This document shows, piece by piece, positions 9,467 through 18,877 of a stretch of 64,000 nucleotides of DNA. The notes beneath the pieces were generated by a model. The model worked only from the letters and a program-made list of their open reading frames with translations. It was not told where the DNA came from and did no database searches. The number at the start of each line of letters is the position of its first letter. The stretch's first letter is position 1. This DNA comes from Ewingella americana ATCC 33852 (GTDB lineage Bacteria > Pseudomonadota > Gammaproteobacteria > Enterobacterales > Enterobacteriaceae): positions 124,001-188,000 of the forward strand of contig NZ_JMPJ01000066.1 of assembly GCF_000735345.1 (NCBI RefSeq), in the 5' to 3' direction. The translations under genes were made by a program, and so were the position numbers.

Positions 9467-10093
9467 ATGACTGTAGCTTACAAGCGTTTGAATAAAGATG
9501 ATGTCGCCGTGCTGTTGGTCGATCACCAAACCGGCCTGCTCTCTCTGGTGCGCGATATCGACCCGGATAAATTCAAAAATAACGTGCTGGCCTTGGCCGA
9601 TATTGCCAGCTACTTCAAGCTGCCGACCATTTTAACCACCAGTTTTGAAGAGGGTCCAAACGGCCCGCTGGTGCCTGAGCTGAAAAGCCAGTTCCCGGAT
9701 GCGCCCTATATCGCGCGCCCTGGGCAGATTAATGCGTGGGACAACGAAGACTTCGTCAAAGCCATCAAAGCCACTGGCAAGAAACAGCTGCTGATCGCCG
9801 GCGTGGTCACCGAAGTGTGCGTGGCCTTCCCAGCGCTATCCGCCATTGAAGAAGGGTTCGACGTCTTCGTGGTCACCGATGCTTCCGGCACCTTCAATGA
9901 AATGACTCGCCATTCGGCATGGGATCGCATGTCCAATGCAGGCGCACAGCTGATGACTTGGTTCGGCGTGGCCTGTGAATTGCACCGCGACTGGCGTAAT
10001 GATGTGGAAGGACTGGGCGCGCTGTTCTCCAGCCACATTCCTGACTATCGCAACCTGATGACCAGCTACAGCAAACTGACTCAAAAGAGCTGA
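9467..10093 (+). CDS. ycaC: YcaC-type cysteine hydrolase (isochorismatase-like)
   Basis: This 208-residue protein follows E. coli YcaC closely over its full length (for example VDHQTGLLSLVRDIDPDKF and QINAWDNEDFVKA). YcaC is a cytoplasmic octameric-ring member of the isochorismatase-like hydrolases; its natural substrate is unknown. The catalytic residues are seen as D19 (LLVDHQ) and C118 (GVVTEVCVAF). The ATG at 9467 follows AAGGAG by seven bases. The gene lies downstream of the pirin gene; pirin-hydrolase pairs suggest handling of a toxic aromatic or reactive compound, but this is an inference. Confidence 0.9.
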   Translation: MTVAYKRLNKDDVAVLLVDHQTGLLSLVRDIDPDKFKNNVLALADIASYFKLPTILTTSFEEGPNGPLVPELKSQFPDAPYIARPGQINAWDNEDFVKAIKATGKKQLLIAGVVTEVCVAFPALSAIEEGFDVFVVTDASGTFNEMTRHSAWDRMSNAGAQLMTWFGVACELHRDWRNDVEGLGALFSSHIPDYRNLMTSYSKLTQKS

Positions 10094-10112
10094 TTTCAAG
10101 GCGCAACAACTC

Positions 10113-10135
10113 TCCCGCAGGGACGCGGGAATTTT
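10113..10135 (+). terminator. Probable terminator of the pirin-ycaC unit
   Basis: TCCCGC pairs with GCGGGA around AGGGAC, followed by ATTTTC, 20 bases after the ycaC stop codon. The stem is only six pairs long. Confidence 0.55.
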
Positions 10136-10285
10136 CTTCACTCTGTTATCCCTCCTGCATAATTTGATTTTTCGACAACAACCTTGTCCGCTGACGTTAT
10201 AATCGACTCTCTAAACGCTGGCAGAAAAGGTTTACCCTACAAATGTCTCTTAAAAATCAAACTACTACAGGACCAGCTGAATAAT

Positions 10286-11122
10286 ATGGTGCGCATTCTC
10301 AGCCTGAACAACCCCCGTCTGGCGCTGGCCTTTGTCGATTACATGGCAACTCAAGGGATAAAACTACAGGTCAAAAATGAAAGTCAGGAAGTACAGATCT
10401 GGCTGGAAGATGAAGCCCGACTCCCTGAAGTCGAGCAGCAATTAGCCCTCTTTCTAGAAGACCCGCTGCACCCGCGCTATCAGGCGGCCAGCTGGCAGAC
10501 TGGGAACACCGGCGCTAACCTCAGTTATCAGCATTACTCCTACTGGCAGCGCATTCGCAGTCAGGCAGGCCCGCTGACCATGGTGATGATTTTCTTATGC
10601 ATCGCGGTCTATATCCTGCAACAGATTTACGGCGACGAAAATGTCATGCGCACGCTGGCATGGCCGATGGACAGCAGCCAATATCTCGAAATCTGGCGCT
10701 GGTTCAGCCCGGCGCTGCTGCACTTCTCCCTGCTCCATATTCTGTTTAACCTGCTGTGGTGGTGGTATCTCGGCGGCCCGGTGGAAAAGCGTCTGGGCAC
10801 TGGCAAACTGTTCACTATTACCGTGGTTTCGGCACTGGTCAGCGGCTGGGGACAGTCACTTTTCAGCGGGATCTGGTTTGGCGGCTTATCCGGCGTAGTA
10901 TATGCCTTGATGGGGTATGTCTGGCTGACCGGCGAGTTAAAACCAGAACGCGGTATTTCTCTGCCACGCGGACTAATGGTATTTTCCATTGCCTGGTTGG
11001 TGCTGGGCTATTTCAACGTGATGGGGCTGGCTATCGCCAATGCCGCGCACGTTTTCGGTCTGGTGCTTGGCCTGCTCATGGCCTTTGTTGACACCCGTAC
11101 GTCACATAAAAAACAGAATTAG
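10286..11122 (+). CDS. glpG: Rhomboid intramembrane serine protease GlpG
   Basis: GlpG cleaves membrane proteins within the bilayer of the inner membrane. The N-terminal cytoplasmic domain (about residues 1-65) is followed by six transmembrane segments. The catalytic dyad is S202 in [10 protein letters not shown] and H255 in ANAAHVFG; the loop motif [14 protein letters not shown] and the WR motif in YLEIWRWF are present. The frame extends to a TTG at 10184, but the ATG at 10286 gives [11 protein letters not shown] and 278 residues, against 276 in E. coli. AGGA lies rather far (14 bases) upstream. It is followed nine bases later by glpR. Confidence 0.94.
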   Translation: MVRILSLNNPRLALAFVDYMATQGIKLQVKNESQEVQIWLEDEARLPEVEQQLALFLEDPLHPRYQAASWQTGNTGANLSYQHYSYWQRIRSQAGPLTMVMIFLCIAVYILQQIYGDENVMRTLAWPMDSSQYLEIWRWFSPALLHFSLLHILFNLLWWWYLGGPVEKRLGTGKLFTITVVSALVSGWGQSLFSGIWFGGLSGVVYALMGYVWLTGELKPERGISLPRGLMVFSIAWLVLGYFNVMGLAIANAAHVFGLVLGLLMAFVDTRTSHKKQN

Positions 11123-11131
11123 GGGATTTCG

Positions 11132-11890
11132 GTGAAACAGACACAACGCCATGATGCCATTATCGAACTGGTGCGCCAGCAGGGTTATGTGAGTACGGAA
11201 GAGCTGGTTGAGCACTTTGCCGTCAGCCCGCAGACCATTCGCCGCGACCTGAATGACCTCGCAGAACAGAATAAAATTCATCGTCACCACGGCGGTGCGG
11301 CCCTGCCTTCCAGCTCGGTGAACGCCGCCTATCACGACCGCAAAATCATGTGGTCGGAAGAGAAAGCGCGTATCGCTCAGCGCGTGGCAGCGCAAATCCC
11401 GGACGGCGCGACGCTGTTTATTGATATCGGCACCACGCCAGAAGCCGTGGCCCACGCGCTGTTGAATCACAAAAACCTGCGCGTGGTCACCAACAACCTG
11501 AACGTTGCCACTCTGCTCACCGCCAAAGAGGATTTTCGTTTGATCCTCGCCGGTGGTGAAGTGCGCACCCGCGACGGCGGCATTATGGGCGAAGCGACGC
11601 TGGACTTTATCTCCCAGTTTCGTCTCGATTACGGCATTTTGGGCATCAGCGGCATCGACATGGATGGCTCACTGCTGGAATTCGACTACCACGAAGTGCG
11701 CACCAAGCGCGCCATCATTGAGAATTCGCGTTGCGTGATGCTGGTAACCGACCACTCGAAGTTTGGCCGTAACGCCATGGTGAACCTCGGCAACATGAGC
11801 CTGATTGACTACATGTTTACCGACCAAAAGCCGCCTGAAAGCGTGATGAAGCTGATTGAGAAGTACGACGTCCAGCTCGAACTCTGCTAA
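11132..11890 (+). CDS. glpR: Glycerol-3-phosphate regulon repressor GlpR
   Basis: GlpR is a DeoR-family repressor released by sn-glycerol 3-phosphate; it controls glpD, glpFK, glpTQ and glpACB. The 252-residue protein starts at a GTG (11132) eight bases after AGGGG. The winged helix-turn-helix lies at about residues 5-57 (STEELVEHFAVSPQTIRRDL), followed by the sensor domain with LFIDIGTTPEAVAHALL. It forms a unit with glpG. Two good GlpR operators lie ahead of glpD. Confidence 0.95.
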   Translation: MKQTQRHDAIIELVRQQGYVSTEELVEHFAVSPQTIRRDLNDLAEQNKIHRHHGGAALPSSSVNAAYHDRKIMWSEEKARIAQRVAAQIPDGATLFIDIGTTPEAVAHALLNHKNLRVVTNNLNVATLLTAKEDFRLILAGGEVRTRDGGIMGEATLDFISQFRLDYGILGISGIDMDGSLLEFDYHEVRTKRAIIENSRCVMLVTDHSKFGRNAMVNLGNMSLIDYMFTDQKPPESVMKLIEKYDVQLELC

Positions 11891-11901
11891 TTCCGCCCCC
11901 T

Positions 11902-11926
11902 CCGGACGTGCGCCCTGCGCGTCCGG
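11902..11926 (+). terminator. GC-rich hairpin after glpR
   Basis: CCGGACG and CGTCCGG form a seven-base stem 12 bases after the glpR stop codon. There is no clear T-tract, so it may stabilise the 3' end rather than terminate transcription. Confidence 0.4.
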
Positions 11927-12039
11927 CTCGCTGTTCCCCCTCCTTTACAGTCTTAAACGAGCAATTACGAAAAGCACCGCGCGAATTCCTGCCATCTTTG
12001 TCTATTCTTTAATCTGATTGCGCTAAAGCGCCAAAATTA

Positions 12040-12055
12040 TGTTACCTACATCACG
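12040..12055 (+). promoter_or_regulatory. Candidate CRP-cAMP site upstream of glpD
   Basis: TGTTA-CCTACA-TCACG matches the TGTGA-N6-TCACA consensus at eight of ten bases and lies about 125 bp before glpD, upstream of the GlpR operators. Known CRP control of glpD in E. coli supports it. Confidence 0.55.
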
Positions 12056-12112
12056 CCTAAATGTTTTTATTTGGTTAACGCTTGGCTTGTTTGGTGTTTC
12101 TCGATTACAATC

Positions 12113-12150
12113 ATGAGCGAAAACGAACATAAAAGAGCTATTACGAACAT
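12113..12150. promoter_or_regulatory. glpD: Tandem GlpR operators in the glpD promoter
   Basis: ATGAGCGAAAACGAACAT (12113-12130) and GAGCTATTACGAACAT (12135-12150) each match the GlpR consensus ATGTTCG-N4-CGAACAT well in the right half and weakly in the left half. They are spaced 20 bp centre to centre, two helical turns, and lie just before the ribosome site GGAGG at 12153-12157. Confidence 0.75.
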
Positions 12151-12165
12151 CTGGAGGAAGATGAC

Positions 12166-13677
12166 GTGGAAACCAAAGACTTGATCGTAATCGGTGGCGG
12201 TATCAATGGTACTGGCATCGCTACGGATGCGGCTGGCCGCGGGCTGTCCGTTCTGCTGCTGGAAGCGCAAGACTTGGCCTGCGCAACCTCTTCAGCTAGC
12301 TCAAAACTGATTCACGGTGGCTTACGCTACCTCGAACATTATGAATTCCGTCTGGTCAGTGAAGCACTGGCCGAGCGCGAAGTGTTGCTGCGCCTTGCGC
12401 CACACATTGCCTTCCCAATGCGCTTCCGCCTACCGCACCAGCCTCATCTGCGCCCGGCTTGGATGATCCGCATCGGCCTGTTTATGTACGACCATTTGGG
12501 CAAACGCACCAGCCTGCCGTCCAGTAAAGGGCTGAAATTTGGCGCGGATTCCGTGCTGAAGCCGGAGCTGACCAAAGGTTTCGAATACTCTGACTGCTGG
12601 GTTGATGATGCGCGTTTAGTCGTACTTAACGCTCAGGAAGTGGAAGAACGCGGCGGCGAAGTTCGTACTCGCACCCGAGTCACTCGCGCATGGCGCGAAG
12701 ACGGCATGTGGATGGTAGAAGCCGAAGAAGTCGATACCGGCAAAACCTTCACCTGGCGCGCCAAGGGTCTGGTTAACGCCACCGGCCCGTGGGTGAAACA
12801 CTTCTTCGACGACGGCCTGAAACTGAAATCGCCATACGGCATCCGCCTGATCAAGGGTAGCCATATCGTTGTGCCACGCGCGCACAATCAGCCGCAGGCC
12901 TACATTCTGCAAAACGAAGACCATCGTATCGTGTTCGTTATTCCATGGCTGGACGAGTTCTCGATCATTGGCACCACTGACGTGGAGTACCACGGCGACC
13001 CGAAAGACGTGCAGATCGACGAGAAAGAGACCAACTATCTGCTGAAAGTGTATAACGACCACTTTAAGAAACAGCTGACCACGGAAGATATCGTCTGGAG
13101 CTACTCCGGCGTTCGTCCGCTGTGCGACGATGAATCAGATTCTCCACAGGCCGTGACCCGCGACTACACGCTGGACGTTCACGACCAAAACGGCAAAGCA
13201 CCACTGCTGTCAGTGTTCGGCGGCAAGCTGACCACTTACCGTAAGCTGGCTGAGCACGCGATGGAGAAACTGGGCAAGTACTATCCGAAAGCAGGCCCAG
13301 CGTGGACCAAAAACGCTGTGCTGCCGGGGGGTAAACTTGGCGGTGACCGTGAAACCTACGCAGCTAATTTACGAAGCCGTTTCAAATGGTTACCTGAGTC
13401 GCTGGCCCGCCGTTATACCCACACTTACGGCAGCCAGACCGAGTTGTTTATCGCCGACGCCACCAGCCTTGAATCACTGGGCGAAGATTTCGGTCACGGT
13501 CTGTATGAAGCCGAACTGCGCTATCTGGTGGAGAAAGAGTGGGTTTGCGAACTCGACGACGCCATCTGGCGCCGCACCAAGCTCGGCATGTGGCTGGATA
13601 AAGCCCAACAGGCACGCGTCGCCGAGTGGCTGGCAGCCAATAAGCTGCAGAAGAAAGACATCTCGCTCGCCTCTTAA
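12166..13677 (+). CDS. glpD: Aerobic sn-glycerol-3-phosphate dehydrogenase GlpD
   Basis: GlpD is an FAD-dependent peripheral inner-membrane enzyme that oxidises glycerol 3-phosphate to dihydroxyacetone phosphate and reduces ubiquinone. The N-terminal FAD-binding motif VIGGGINGTGIATDAAGRG and the block ASSKLIHGGLRYLEHYEFRL are typical. The 503-residue length is within two of E. coli GlpD (501). The start is a GTG at 12166, eight bases after GGAGG, as in E. coli. It is controlled by GlpR and probably CRP and closed by a strong terminator, so it is a monocistronic unit. Confidence 0.97.
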   Translation: METKDLIVIGGGINGTGIATDAAGRGLSVLLLEAQDLACATSSASSKLIHGGLRYLEHYEFRLVSEALAEREVLLRLAPHIAFPMRFRLPHQPHLRPAWMIRIGLFMYDHLGKRTSLPSSKGLKFGADSVLKPELTKGFEYSDCWVDDARLVVLNAQEVEERGGEVRTRTRVTRAWREDGMWMVEAEEVDTGKTFTWRAKGLVNATGPWVKHFFDDGLKLKSPYGIRLIKGSHIVVPRAHNQPQAYILQNEDHRIVFVIPWLDEFSIIGTTDVEYHGDPKDVQIDEKETNYLLKVYNDHFKKQLTTEDIVWSYSGVRPLCDDESDSPQAVTRDYTLDVHDQNGKAPLLSVFGGKLTTYRKLAEHAMEKLGKYYPKAGPAWTKNAVLPGGKLGGDRETYAANLRSRFKWLPESLARRYTHTYGSQTELFIADATSLESLGEDFGHGLYEAELRYLVEKEWVCELDDAIWRRTKLGMWLDKAQQARVAEWLAANKLQKKDISLAS

Positions 13678-13695
13678 TCACCGCGGCTAGCTAGC

Positions 13696-13726
13696 AAAAA
13701 GGCATCCAGATGGATGCCTTTTTTAT
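13696..13726 (+). terminator. Rho-independent terminator of glpD
   Basis: GGCATCC and GGATGCC (13701-13718) form a seven-base stem around AGAT, with AAAAA before and TTTTTT after it, 18 bases after the glpD stop codon. The flanking A and T runs make it usable in both directions, so it may also end the convergent NYN-gene transcript. Confidence 0.9.
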
Positions 13727-13740
13727 CTCTGAGACGACAG

Positions 13741-14541
13741 CTAACTCGCCCGCTGGCTACGTTTCTCTCTTCTACGATCAACATGTGCTTCCCACCATTC
13801 GGGTTTATGTGTTGGTTGAATCTTACAGATATCCGCAATAGCGACAACGATGTTGCTAGACTGAACACCATCAACATGTTCCGATAATGATGCAGATACC
13901 TTCTGATGCATTGGATCAAGAATAAAATCAACGCCTTTGATTCGAGCATGCTTTGCAGCAGGAACAAAATCAGCATCTCCTGCAAGCAGGATAATGACAT
14001 CCACCAGTTTTTCATGGGCCAAAATAGTGATATCCATCCCTAACTTTATATCGACAGCTTTTTGCTTATATTCATAATAGAAATCATCGTTGGTGAGTTC
14101 ATTCCAACTAACTTCATTATTGATAAGTTGCTTCAACCTTCTTTCTTTTACCTGCCACTGGCCCGTTGTAGATAACACTCCCATTCTTAAAGCAGTTTTG
14201 CGATTACGCCTTAATTCTTCATGTAATTCATTGCGTAAAACATTTGGAGCATGGGCTTTAAAGTTTTTCGTAGAAGGTGTTTTATGGCCTTCAAGAGGAA
14301 GTGGAAATTTAATCTGCTTATCAAGAGGTGGGCAGTCATAATAGTAGATACGATAAAGCGCGAGAGGCTCTAGCTCGGCATGTCTGCCGTGTGGGGAGTC
14401 CAAATGAAATCTAACGATACGCCAAATGATTTTTACTAGCTGCGCCGCATCGATTGTCAGTCCAGAAAAATGCTTTCTCAAAAAGTAATCTATGCGGCGA
14501 ATAAAATACCCGCCGTCGATCATAACTGCCGTTTTTTTCAT
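13741..14541 (-). CDS. NYN-domain (PIN-like) putative RNase
   Basis: The 266-residue protein belongs to the NYN/LabA-like branch of PIN-fold nucleases. Acidic residues expected to bind the metal ion are seen at D9 (AVMIDGGYF), D164 and D170 (KAVDIKLGMDI), and D189/D191 (LLAGDADFVPA). The C-terminal 30 residues are basic (RRREKRSQR) and may bind nucleic acid. No partner gene is adjacent. It sits between glpD and glgP, where E. coli has no such gene, and its coding sequence is AT-richer than its neighbours; both suggest acquisition. AAAGGAAC lies nine bases ahead of the ATG, and a terminator-like hairpin lies in its leader. Function unknown beyond likely RNA cleavage. Confidence 0.82.
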   Translation of the reverse strand: MKKTAVMIDGGYFIRRIDYFLRKHFSGLTIDAAQLVKIIWRIVRFHLDSPHGRHAELEPLALYRIYYYDCPPLDKQIKFPLPLEGHKTPSTKNFKAHAPNVLRNELHEELRRNRKTALRMGVLSTTGQWQVKERRLKQLINNEVSWNELTNDDFYYEYKQKAVDIKLGMDITILAHEKLVDVIILLAGDADFVPAAKHARIKGVDFILDPMHQKVSASLSEHVDGVQSSNIVVAIADICKIQPTHKPEWWEAHVDRRREKRSQRAS

Positions 14542-14563
14542 TCTTATCAGTTCCTTTGATATG

Positions 14564-14620
14564 AAAAAGCCCAGAACCGTTGAGTAGATCCTAACTATTA
14601 TCTACGAACAGTGCTGGGCT
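14564..14620 (-). promoter_or_regulatory. Terminator-like hairpin in the leader of the NYN gene
   Basis: On the minus strand an imperfect inverted repeat of about 21 bases per arm (outer AGCCCAG/CTGGGCT, inner GTAGAT/ATCTAC, 10-base loop) is followed directly by TTTTT, then by the ribosome site and start codon of the NYN gene 23 bases on. It could be an attenuator, or a second terminator for readthrough from glgP. Confidence 0.6.
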
Positions 14621-14702
14621 GCTGTGTGAAAATTAAGCTTTTATTCAGAGGCCGTCAATATAATTTAATCTTAATTTAATGGCTTTTAGATAAGCCTCGA
14701 AA

Positions 14703-14728
14703 TAATAAAAGACACATTTTCATGTGCC
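14703..14728 (-). terminator. Terminator of the glgBXCAP operon
   Basis: On the minus strand GGCACAT pairs with ATGTGTC around GAAA and is followed by TTTTATTATT, 46 bases after the glgP stop codon. The opposite strand also has a T-run, so it may be bidirectional. Confidence 0.75.
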
Positions 14729-14774
14729 TTTTATTCATCCAGCTAAGTTGTTCCGGTAATTACCAATCACCTCA

Positions 14775-17222
14775 TCACAGCTTAATCGGCTTAATGTTCC
14801 AGATCTCGTCCGCGTATTCTTGAATTGTACGGTCGGAGGAGAAGTAGCCCATGTTGGCGATGTTCAGCAGGGTGCGGCGCGTCCACTCCTCGGGCTGTTT
14901 GTAAAGCTCATCCACTTTGTCTTGGGTGTCGACATAGCTGCGATAGTCCGCCAGCAGCTGGTAATGGTCGCCAAGGTTGACCAGCGTGTCGAACAGATTG
15001 CTGTAGCGTTTTGGCTCATTCGGGCTAAAGACGCCGGTGGCAATCTGGGTCAGCACCTGGTGTAGCTCGGCGTCCTGCTCATAGTAGGTATGCGGGTTGT
15101 AGCCGTCGCGGCGCAGCTGCTCGACCTGCGGGGTGGTGTTGCCGAAGATAAAGATATTCTCCTCGCCGACGTGCTCGAGCATTTCGACATTGGCGCCATC
15201 CAGCGTGCCGATGGTCAGCGCGCCGTTGAGCGCAAACTTCATATTACTGGTGCCGGACGCCTCGGTGCCCGCCAGCGAGATCTGCTCGGAGAGATCCGCC
15301 GCCGGAATAATGATCTGCGCCAGACTCACGCTGTAGTTCGGGATGAACACCACTTTGAGTTTGTCGCGCACCCGGGGATCTTCGTTGATCACCGCAGCTA
15401 CATCGTTGATCAGCCGAATGATTTGCTTGGCCGCGTAGTAGGCCGAAGCCGCTTTGCCGGCGAAAATTACCGTGCGCGGCACCCAGCCTGCGTCCGGATC
15501 TTCGATAATGCGGTTATAGCGCGTGATAACGTGCAGCACGTTCATCAGCTGGCGTTTGTACTCGTGAATGCGCTTAATCTGCACGTCGAACAGGCTTTTC
15601 GGGTCCACCACCACGTCGAGCTTCTGGGCGATATACAGCGCCAGCCGCTTTTTGTTCTCTAGCTTGGCCTTGCGCAGCGCCTCGAGGAAGCTTGGGTAGT
15701 CGATATTCTGTTTCAGCTCTTCCAACTGGCTCAGGTCCGTACGCCAGTTATGGCCGATGGCGTCATCCAGCACTTTCGACAGCGGTTTGTTGGCCAGCCC
15801 CAGCCAGCGGCGCGGGGTCACGCCGTTGGTTTTATTGCAGAAACGGTCTGGATAGATGTGGGCGAAGTCGACAAACAGCGACTGCACCATTAACTCCGAG
15901 TGCAGCGCCGACACGCCGTTCACTTTATGGCTGGCAATTACCGCCAGCCACGCCATGCGCACGCGGCGGCCATTGCCTTCATCAATAATCGACACGCGGG
16001 AGAGAATGCCGCTGTCATCCGGCACTTTCACCGCCACCTCTTTGAGGAAGTGATCGTTAATCTGGAAGATAATTTCCAGATGGCGCGGCAGGATTTTGCC
16101 AATCATATCCACCGGCCAGGTTTCCAGCGCCTCGCTCATCAGCGTGTGGTTGGTGTAGGAGAACACCTGCGTCACCGTCTCCCACGCCTTCTCCCAGCTG
16201 AACTTATGCTCGTCAATCAGCAGGCGCATTAGCTCAGGGATGGAGAGTACCGGATGAGTGTCATTAAGGTGGATGGCGATTTTGTCCGCCAGATTCTCAT
16301 AAGTGTGGTGCGTGACGTAGTGGCGGTTGAGGATGTCCTGCACGGTGGCCGACACCAAGAAGTACTCTTGGCGCAGACGTAGCTCGCGGCCCGAGTAGGT
16401 GGAGTCATCCGGGTAGAGCACGCGGGACACGTTTTCGGAGTGGTTTTTGTCTTCCACCGCCGCAAAGTAGTCGCCCTGATTGAACTTGCCGAGGTTGATT
16501 TCGTTACTGGCTTGCGCGCCCCACAGGCGCAGCGTGTTGGTGGCGTCGGTGTCGAAACCGGGGATAACCTGATCATAAGCCAGCGCGATAACCTCTTCGG
16601 TTTCTAGCCAGCGGGTTTTGCTGCCTTCATGCTGCAAACGCCCGCCGAAACGCACTTTGTAGCGGGTGCTGTGGCGCTGGAATTCCCACGGATTGCCGTA
16701 CTCCAACCAGTAGTCCGGCGACTCCATCTGCTGACCATTAATGATATTTTGCGCGAACATGCCGTATTCATAGCGAATGCCGTAGCCACGGCCCGGCAGC
16801 GCCAGCGTCGCCAGTGAATCAAGGAAACAGGCCGCCAAACGCCCCAACCCGCCATTGCCCAAGCCGGGATCATTCTCTTCGCCGATCAGCTCCTCAAGGT
16901 CAAAGCCCATTTCATCCAACGCCTGCTTAATGTCATCGTAGATGCCCATCGACAGCAGCGCGTTTGACAAGGTGCGGCCAATCAAAAACTCCATCGAAAG
17001 ATAATAAACCTGACGCACATCTTGCGAGGTTTGCGCGCGGTTGGAGCGCAGCCAGCGCTCTACCATGCGGTCGCGCACGGCAAATAGCGTGGCGTTGAGC
17101 CAGTCGTGCTGGGTGGCGATAGAAGGATCTTTGCCGATGATAAACATCAACTTATAGGCAATAGAGTGTTTCAGCGCTTCAACACTGACAGTAGGCGATG
17201 TGTAATTAAACGGTGAGGTCAT
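14775..17222 (-). CDS. glgP: Glycogen phosphorylase GlgP
   Basis: GlgP releases glucose 1-phosphate from the non-reducing ends of glycogen in the cytoplasm. The 815 residues equal the E. coli length. The PLP-binding lysine is in the motif [17 protein letters not shown] near residue 660, and the N-terminal block [19 protein letters not shown] is typical of the GT35 family. MalP is the paralogue to exclude; position as last gene of the glg operon and the sequence pattern favour GlgP. It follows glgA by 40 nt and ends before a terminator. Confidence 0.96.
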   Translation of the reverse strand: MTSPFNYTSPTVSVEALKHSIAYKLMFIIGKDPSIATQHDWLNATLFAVRDRMVERWLRSNRAQTSQDVRQVYYLSMEFLIGRTLSNALLSMGIYDDIKQALDEMGFDLEELIGEENDPGLGNGGLGRLAACFLDSLATLALPGRGYGIRYEYGMFAQNIINGQQMESPDYWLEYGNPWEFQRHSTRYKVRFGGRLQHEGSKTRWLETEEVIALAYDQVIPGFDTDATNTLRLWGAQASNEINLGKFNQGDYFAAVEDKNHSENVSRVLYPDDSTYSGRELRLRQEYFLVSATVQDILNRHYVTHHTYENLADKIAIHLNDTHPVLSIPELMRLLIDEHKFSWEKAWETVTQVFSYTNHTLMSEALETWPVDMIGKILPRHLEIIFQINDHFLKEVAVKVPDDSGILSRVSIIDEGNGRRVRMAWLAVIASHKVNGVSALHSELMVQSLFVDFAHIYPDRFCNKTNGVTPRRWLGLANKPLSKVLDDAIGHNWRTDLSQLEELKQNIDYPSFLEALRKAKLENKKRLALYIAQKLDVVVDPKSLFDVQIKRIHEYKRQLMNVLHVITRYNRIIEDPDAGWVPRTVIFAGKAASAYYAAKQIIRLINDVAAVINEDPRVRDKLKVVFIPNYSVSLAQIIIPAADLSEQISLAGTEASGTSNMKFALNGALTIGTLDGANVEMLEHVGEENIFIFGNTTPQVEQLRRDGYNPHTYYEQDAELHQVLTQIATGVFSPNEPKRYSNLFDTLVNLGDHYQLLADYRSYVDTQDKVDELYKQPEEWTRRTLLNIANMGYFSSDRTIQEYADEIWNIKPIKL

Positions 17223-17262
17223 AGCGTTGCGTTCCCAATCAAGTCATGCCGCTGCGCGGCCA

Positions 17263-18699
17263 TTATGACAACAGGCGTTGATAAAGAGACAGATAGGCCT
17301 GAGCCGCTACCTGCCAGCCGAAGTCGATTCCCATGGCGTGATGCTGCACGTGCCGCCAATGCTTTGGCCGGCTCCAGAGAACAAAGGCTCGACGAATAGC
17401 GTTACCCAATGACTTGCCGTTCGCCTCTTCGAAAACAAAACCGCTGGCGGTGCCGTCGGCCAGATTTTCCAGCGCGCAGTCCACCACGGTGTCAGCCAGC
17501 CCGCCAGTGCGGCGCACCAGCGGCAGCGTGCCGTACTTCAGGCCGTAGAGTTGAGTCAGGCCACAAGGCTCGAAGCGGCTCGGCACCATGATCACGTCCG
17601 CGCCGCCAATAATGCGGTGCGAGAACGCCTCGTGATAACCCAGCTGGACGCCAACCTGCCCCGGATTGTCCGCCGCCGCCGCCAAAAATGCCTGCTGCAA
17701 TACGGCATCACCCGCGCCGAGCAGCGCCAGTTGGCCGCCGCGCTCCAGCAGATCAGGTAGGGCTTCCAGCACCAGATCTAGCCCTTTTTGACTGGTCAGG
17801 CGGCTGACCACGGCGAACACCAACCGCGAGTCATCGACGTCCAGCCCCATCGCCCGCTGCAAATAGGCTTTGTTGATGGCTTTAGAGCGCAGGTCGTCGG
17901 CGTCGTAGCGGGCCGAGAGCAGCACGTCATTGCGCGGCTGCCAGATAGCATCGTCTACGCCGTTGAGAATGCCGGTGAGGCGCCCTTCGCGCTCCAGCTC
18001 CAGCAGCAGCGACTCCATGCCGTAACCAAACTCAGGCCGGGTTATCTCTTTGGCGTAGGTTGGGCTGACGGTGGTGACGTGGTCGGAGTAATACAGCCCG
18101 GCCTTGAGGTAAGAGATCTGGCCGTAAAACTCCAGACCGTGCATCTGGAAGAACTCTTGCGGGATTTGCAGCTGCTGCAAATGGTGGCTTTCGAACAGCC
18201 CCTGAAACGCCAGATTGTGTACGGTAAAGACGGTTTTCACCGGCAGGTTACGCGCGCGCACGTAGGCGGAAGTCAGCCCGGCGTGCCAGTCGTGGGATTG
18301 CAGAATATCCGGCCGCCACGCGGGGTCGAACCCGGCCCCCAGCTCCGCCGCCATCCAACTCAGCAGCGCAAAACGCAGATGGTTATCCGGGTAAGCATAG
18401 AGAGATTGATCGTGATACGGGCTGCCGGGGCGCTCATACAGCACCGGGACGTCGATAATATAGATCCCCACGCCCTGATAGACGCCGTAACGCAGCGTCA
18501 CTTGCCCGGCAAAGGTATCAAGTTGCCCCACGACCTGCGTCTCACCCAGCCCGCGTTTGATATCAGGGAACGCCGGAATCAAGACGCGAACGTCAGTCCC
18601 CCCTTCAATTTGTGCGGCGGGAAGCGCACCCGCGACGTCAGCCAGCCCGCCCGTTTTCAACAGGGGGAACAGCTCTGAACAAACATGTAAAACCTGCAT
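17263..18699 (-). CDS. glgA: Glycogen synthase GlgA
   Basis: GlgA transfers glucose from ADP-glucose to the growing alpha-1,4-glucan chain. The 478-residue GT5 enzyme has the ADP-glucose-binding motif [17 protein letters not shown] at residues 14-30 and the C-terminal nucleotide-sugar motif [18 protein letters not shown]. The ATG has AGGAGCG just upstream. It lies between glgC (178-nt gap, unusually long for this operon) and glgP. Confidence 0.96.
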   Translation of the reverse strand: MQVLHVCSELFPLLKTGGLADVAGALPAAQIEGGTDVRVLIPAFPDIKRGLGETQVVGQLDTFAGQVTLRYGVYQGVGIYIIDVPVLYERPGSPYHDQSLYAYPDNHLRFALLSWMAAELGAGFDPAWRPDILQSHDWHAGLTSAYVRARNLPVKTVFTVHNLAFQGLFESHHLQQLQIPQEFFQMHGLEFYGQISYLKAGLYYSDHVTTVSPTYAKEITRPEFGYGMESLLLELEREGRLTGILNGVDDAIWQPRNDVLLSARYDADDLRSKAINKAYLQRAMGLDVDDSRLVFAVVSRLTSQKGLDLVLEALPDLLERGGQLALLGAGDAVLQQAFLAAAADNPGQVGVQLGYHEAFSHRIIGGADVIMVPSRFEPCGLTQLYGLKYGTLPLVRRTGGLADTVVDCALENLADGTASGFVFEEANGKSLGNAIRRAFVLWSRPKHWRHVQHHAMGIDFGWQVAAQAYLSLYQRLLS

Positions 18700-18846
18700 T
18701 CGCGCTCCTGAATCATCACCGCCATCACGGGATTAGGGCCGAAATGGCGAGCAAATATTATCGGGGCAGACGTCAATATTCTCCCTCTTGACCGTCCCGG
18801 ACCACGTTCATTTCATGTAATCAGCTTTTCACTTCTCACCGGCCTA

Positions 18847-18860
18847 CCCAACGCGTTGGG
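18847..18860. promoter_or_regulatory. 14-bp perfect palindrome between glgC and glgA
   Basis: CCCAACGCGTTGGG is perfectly self-complementary with no loop, 17 bases after the glgC stop codon, in a 178-nt gap within the operon. It could be a protein-binding site or part of an RNA structure; no function is assigned. Confidence 0.3.
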
Positions 18861-18877
18861 CTGCAACATGCCGGGTA

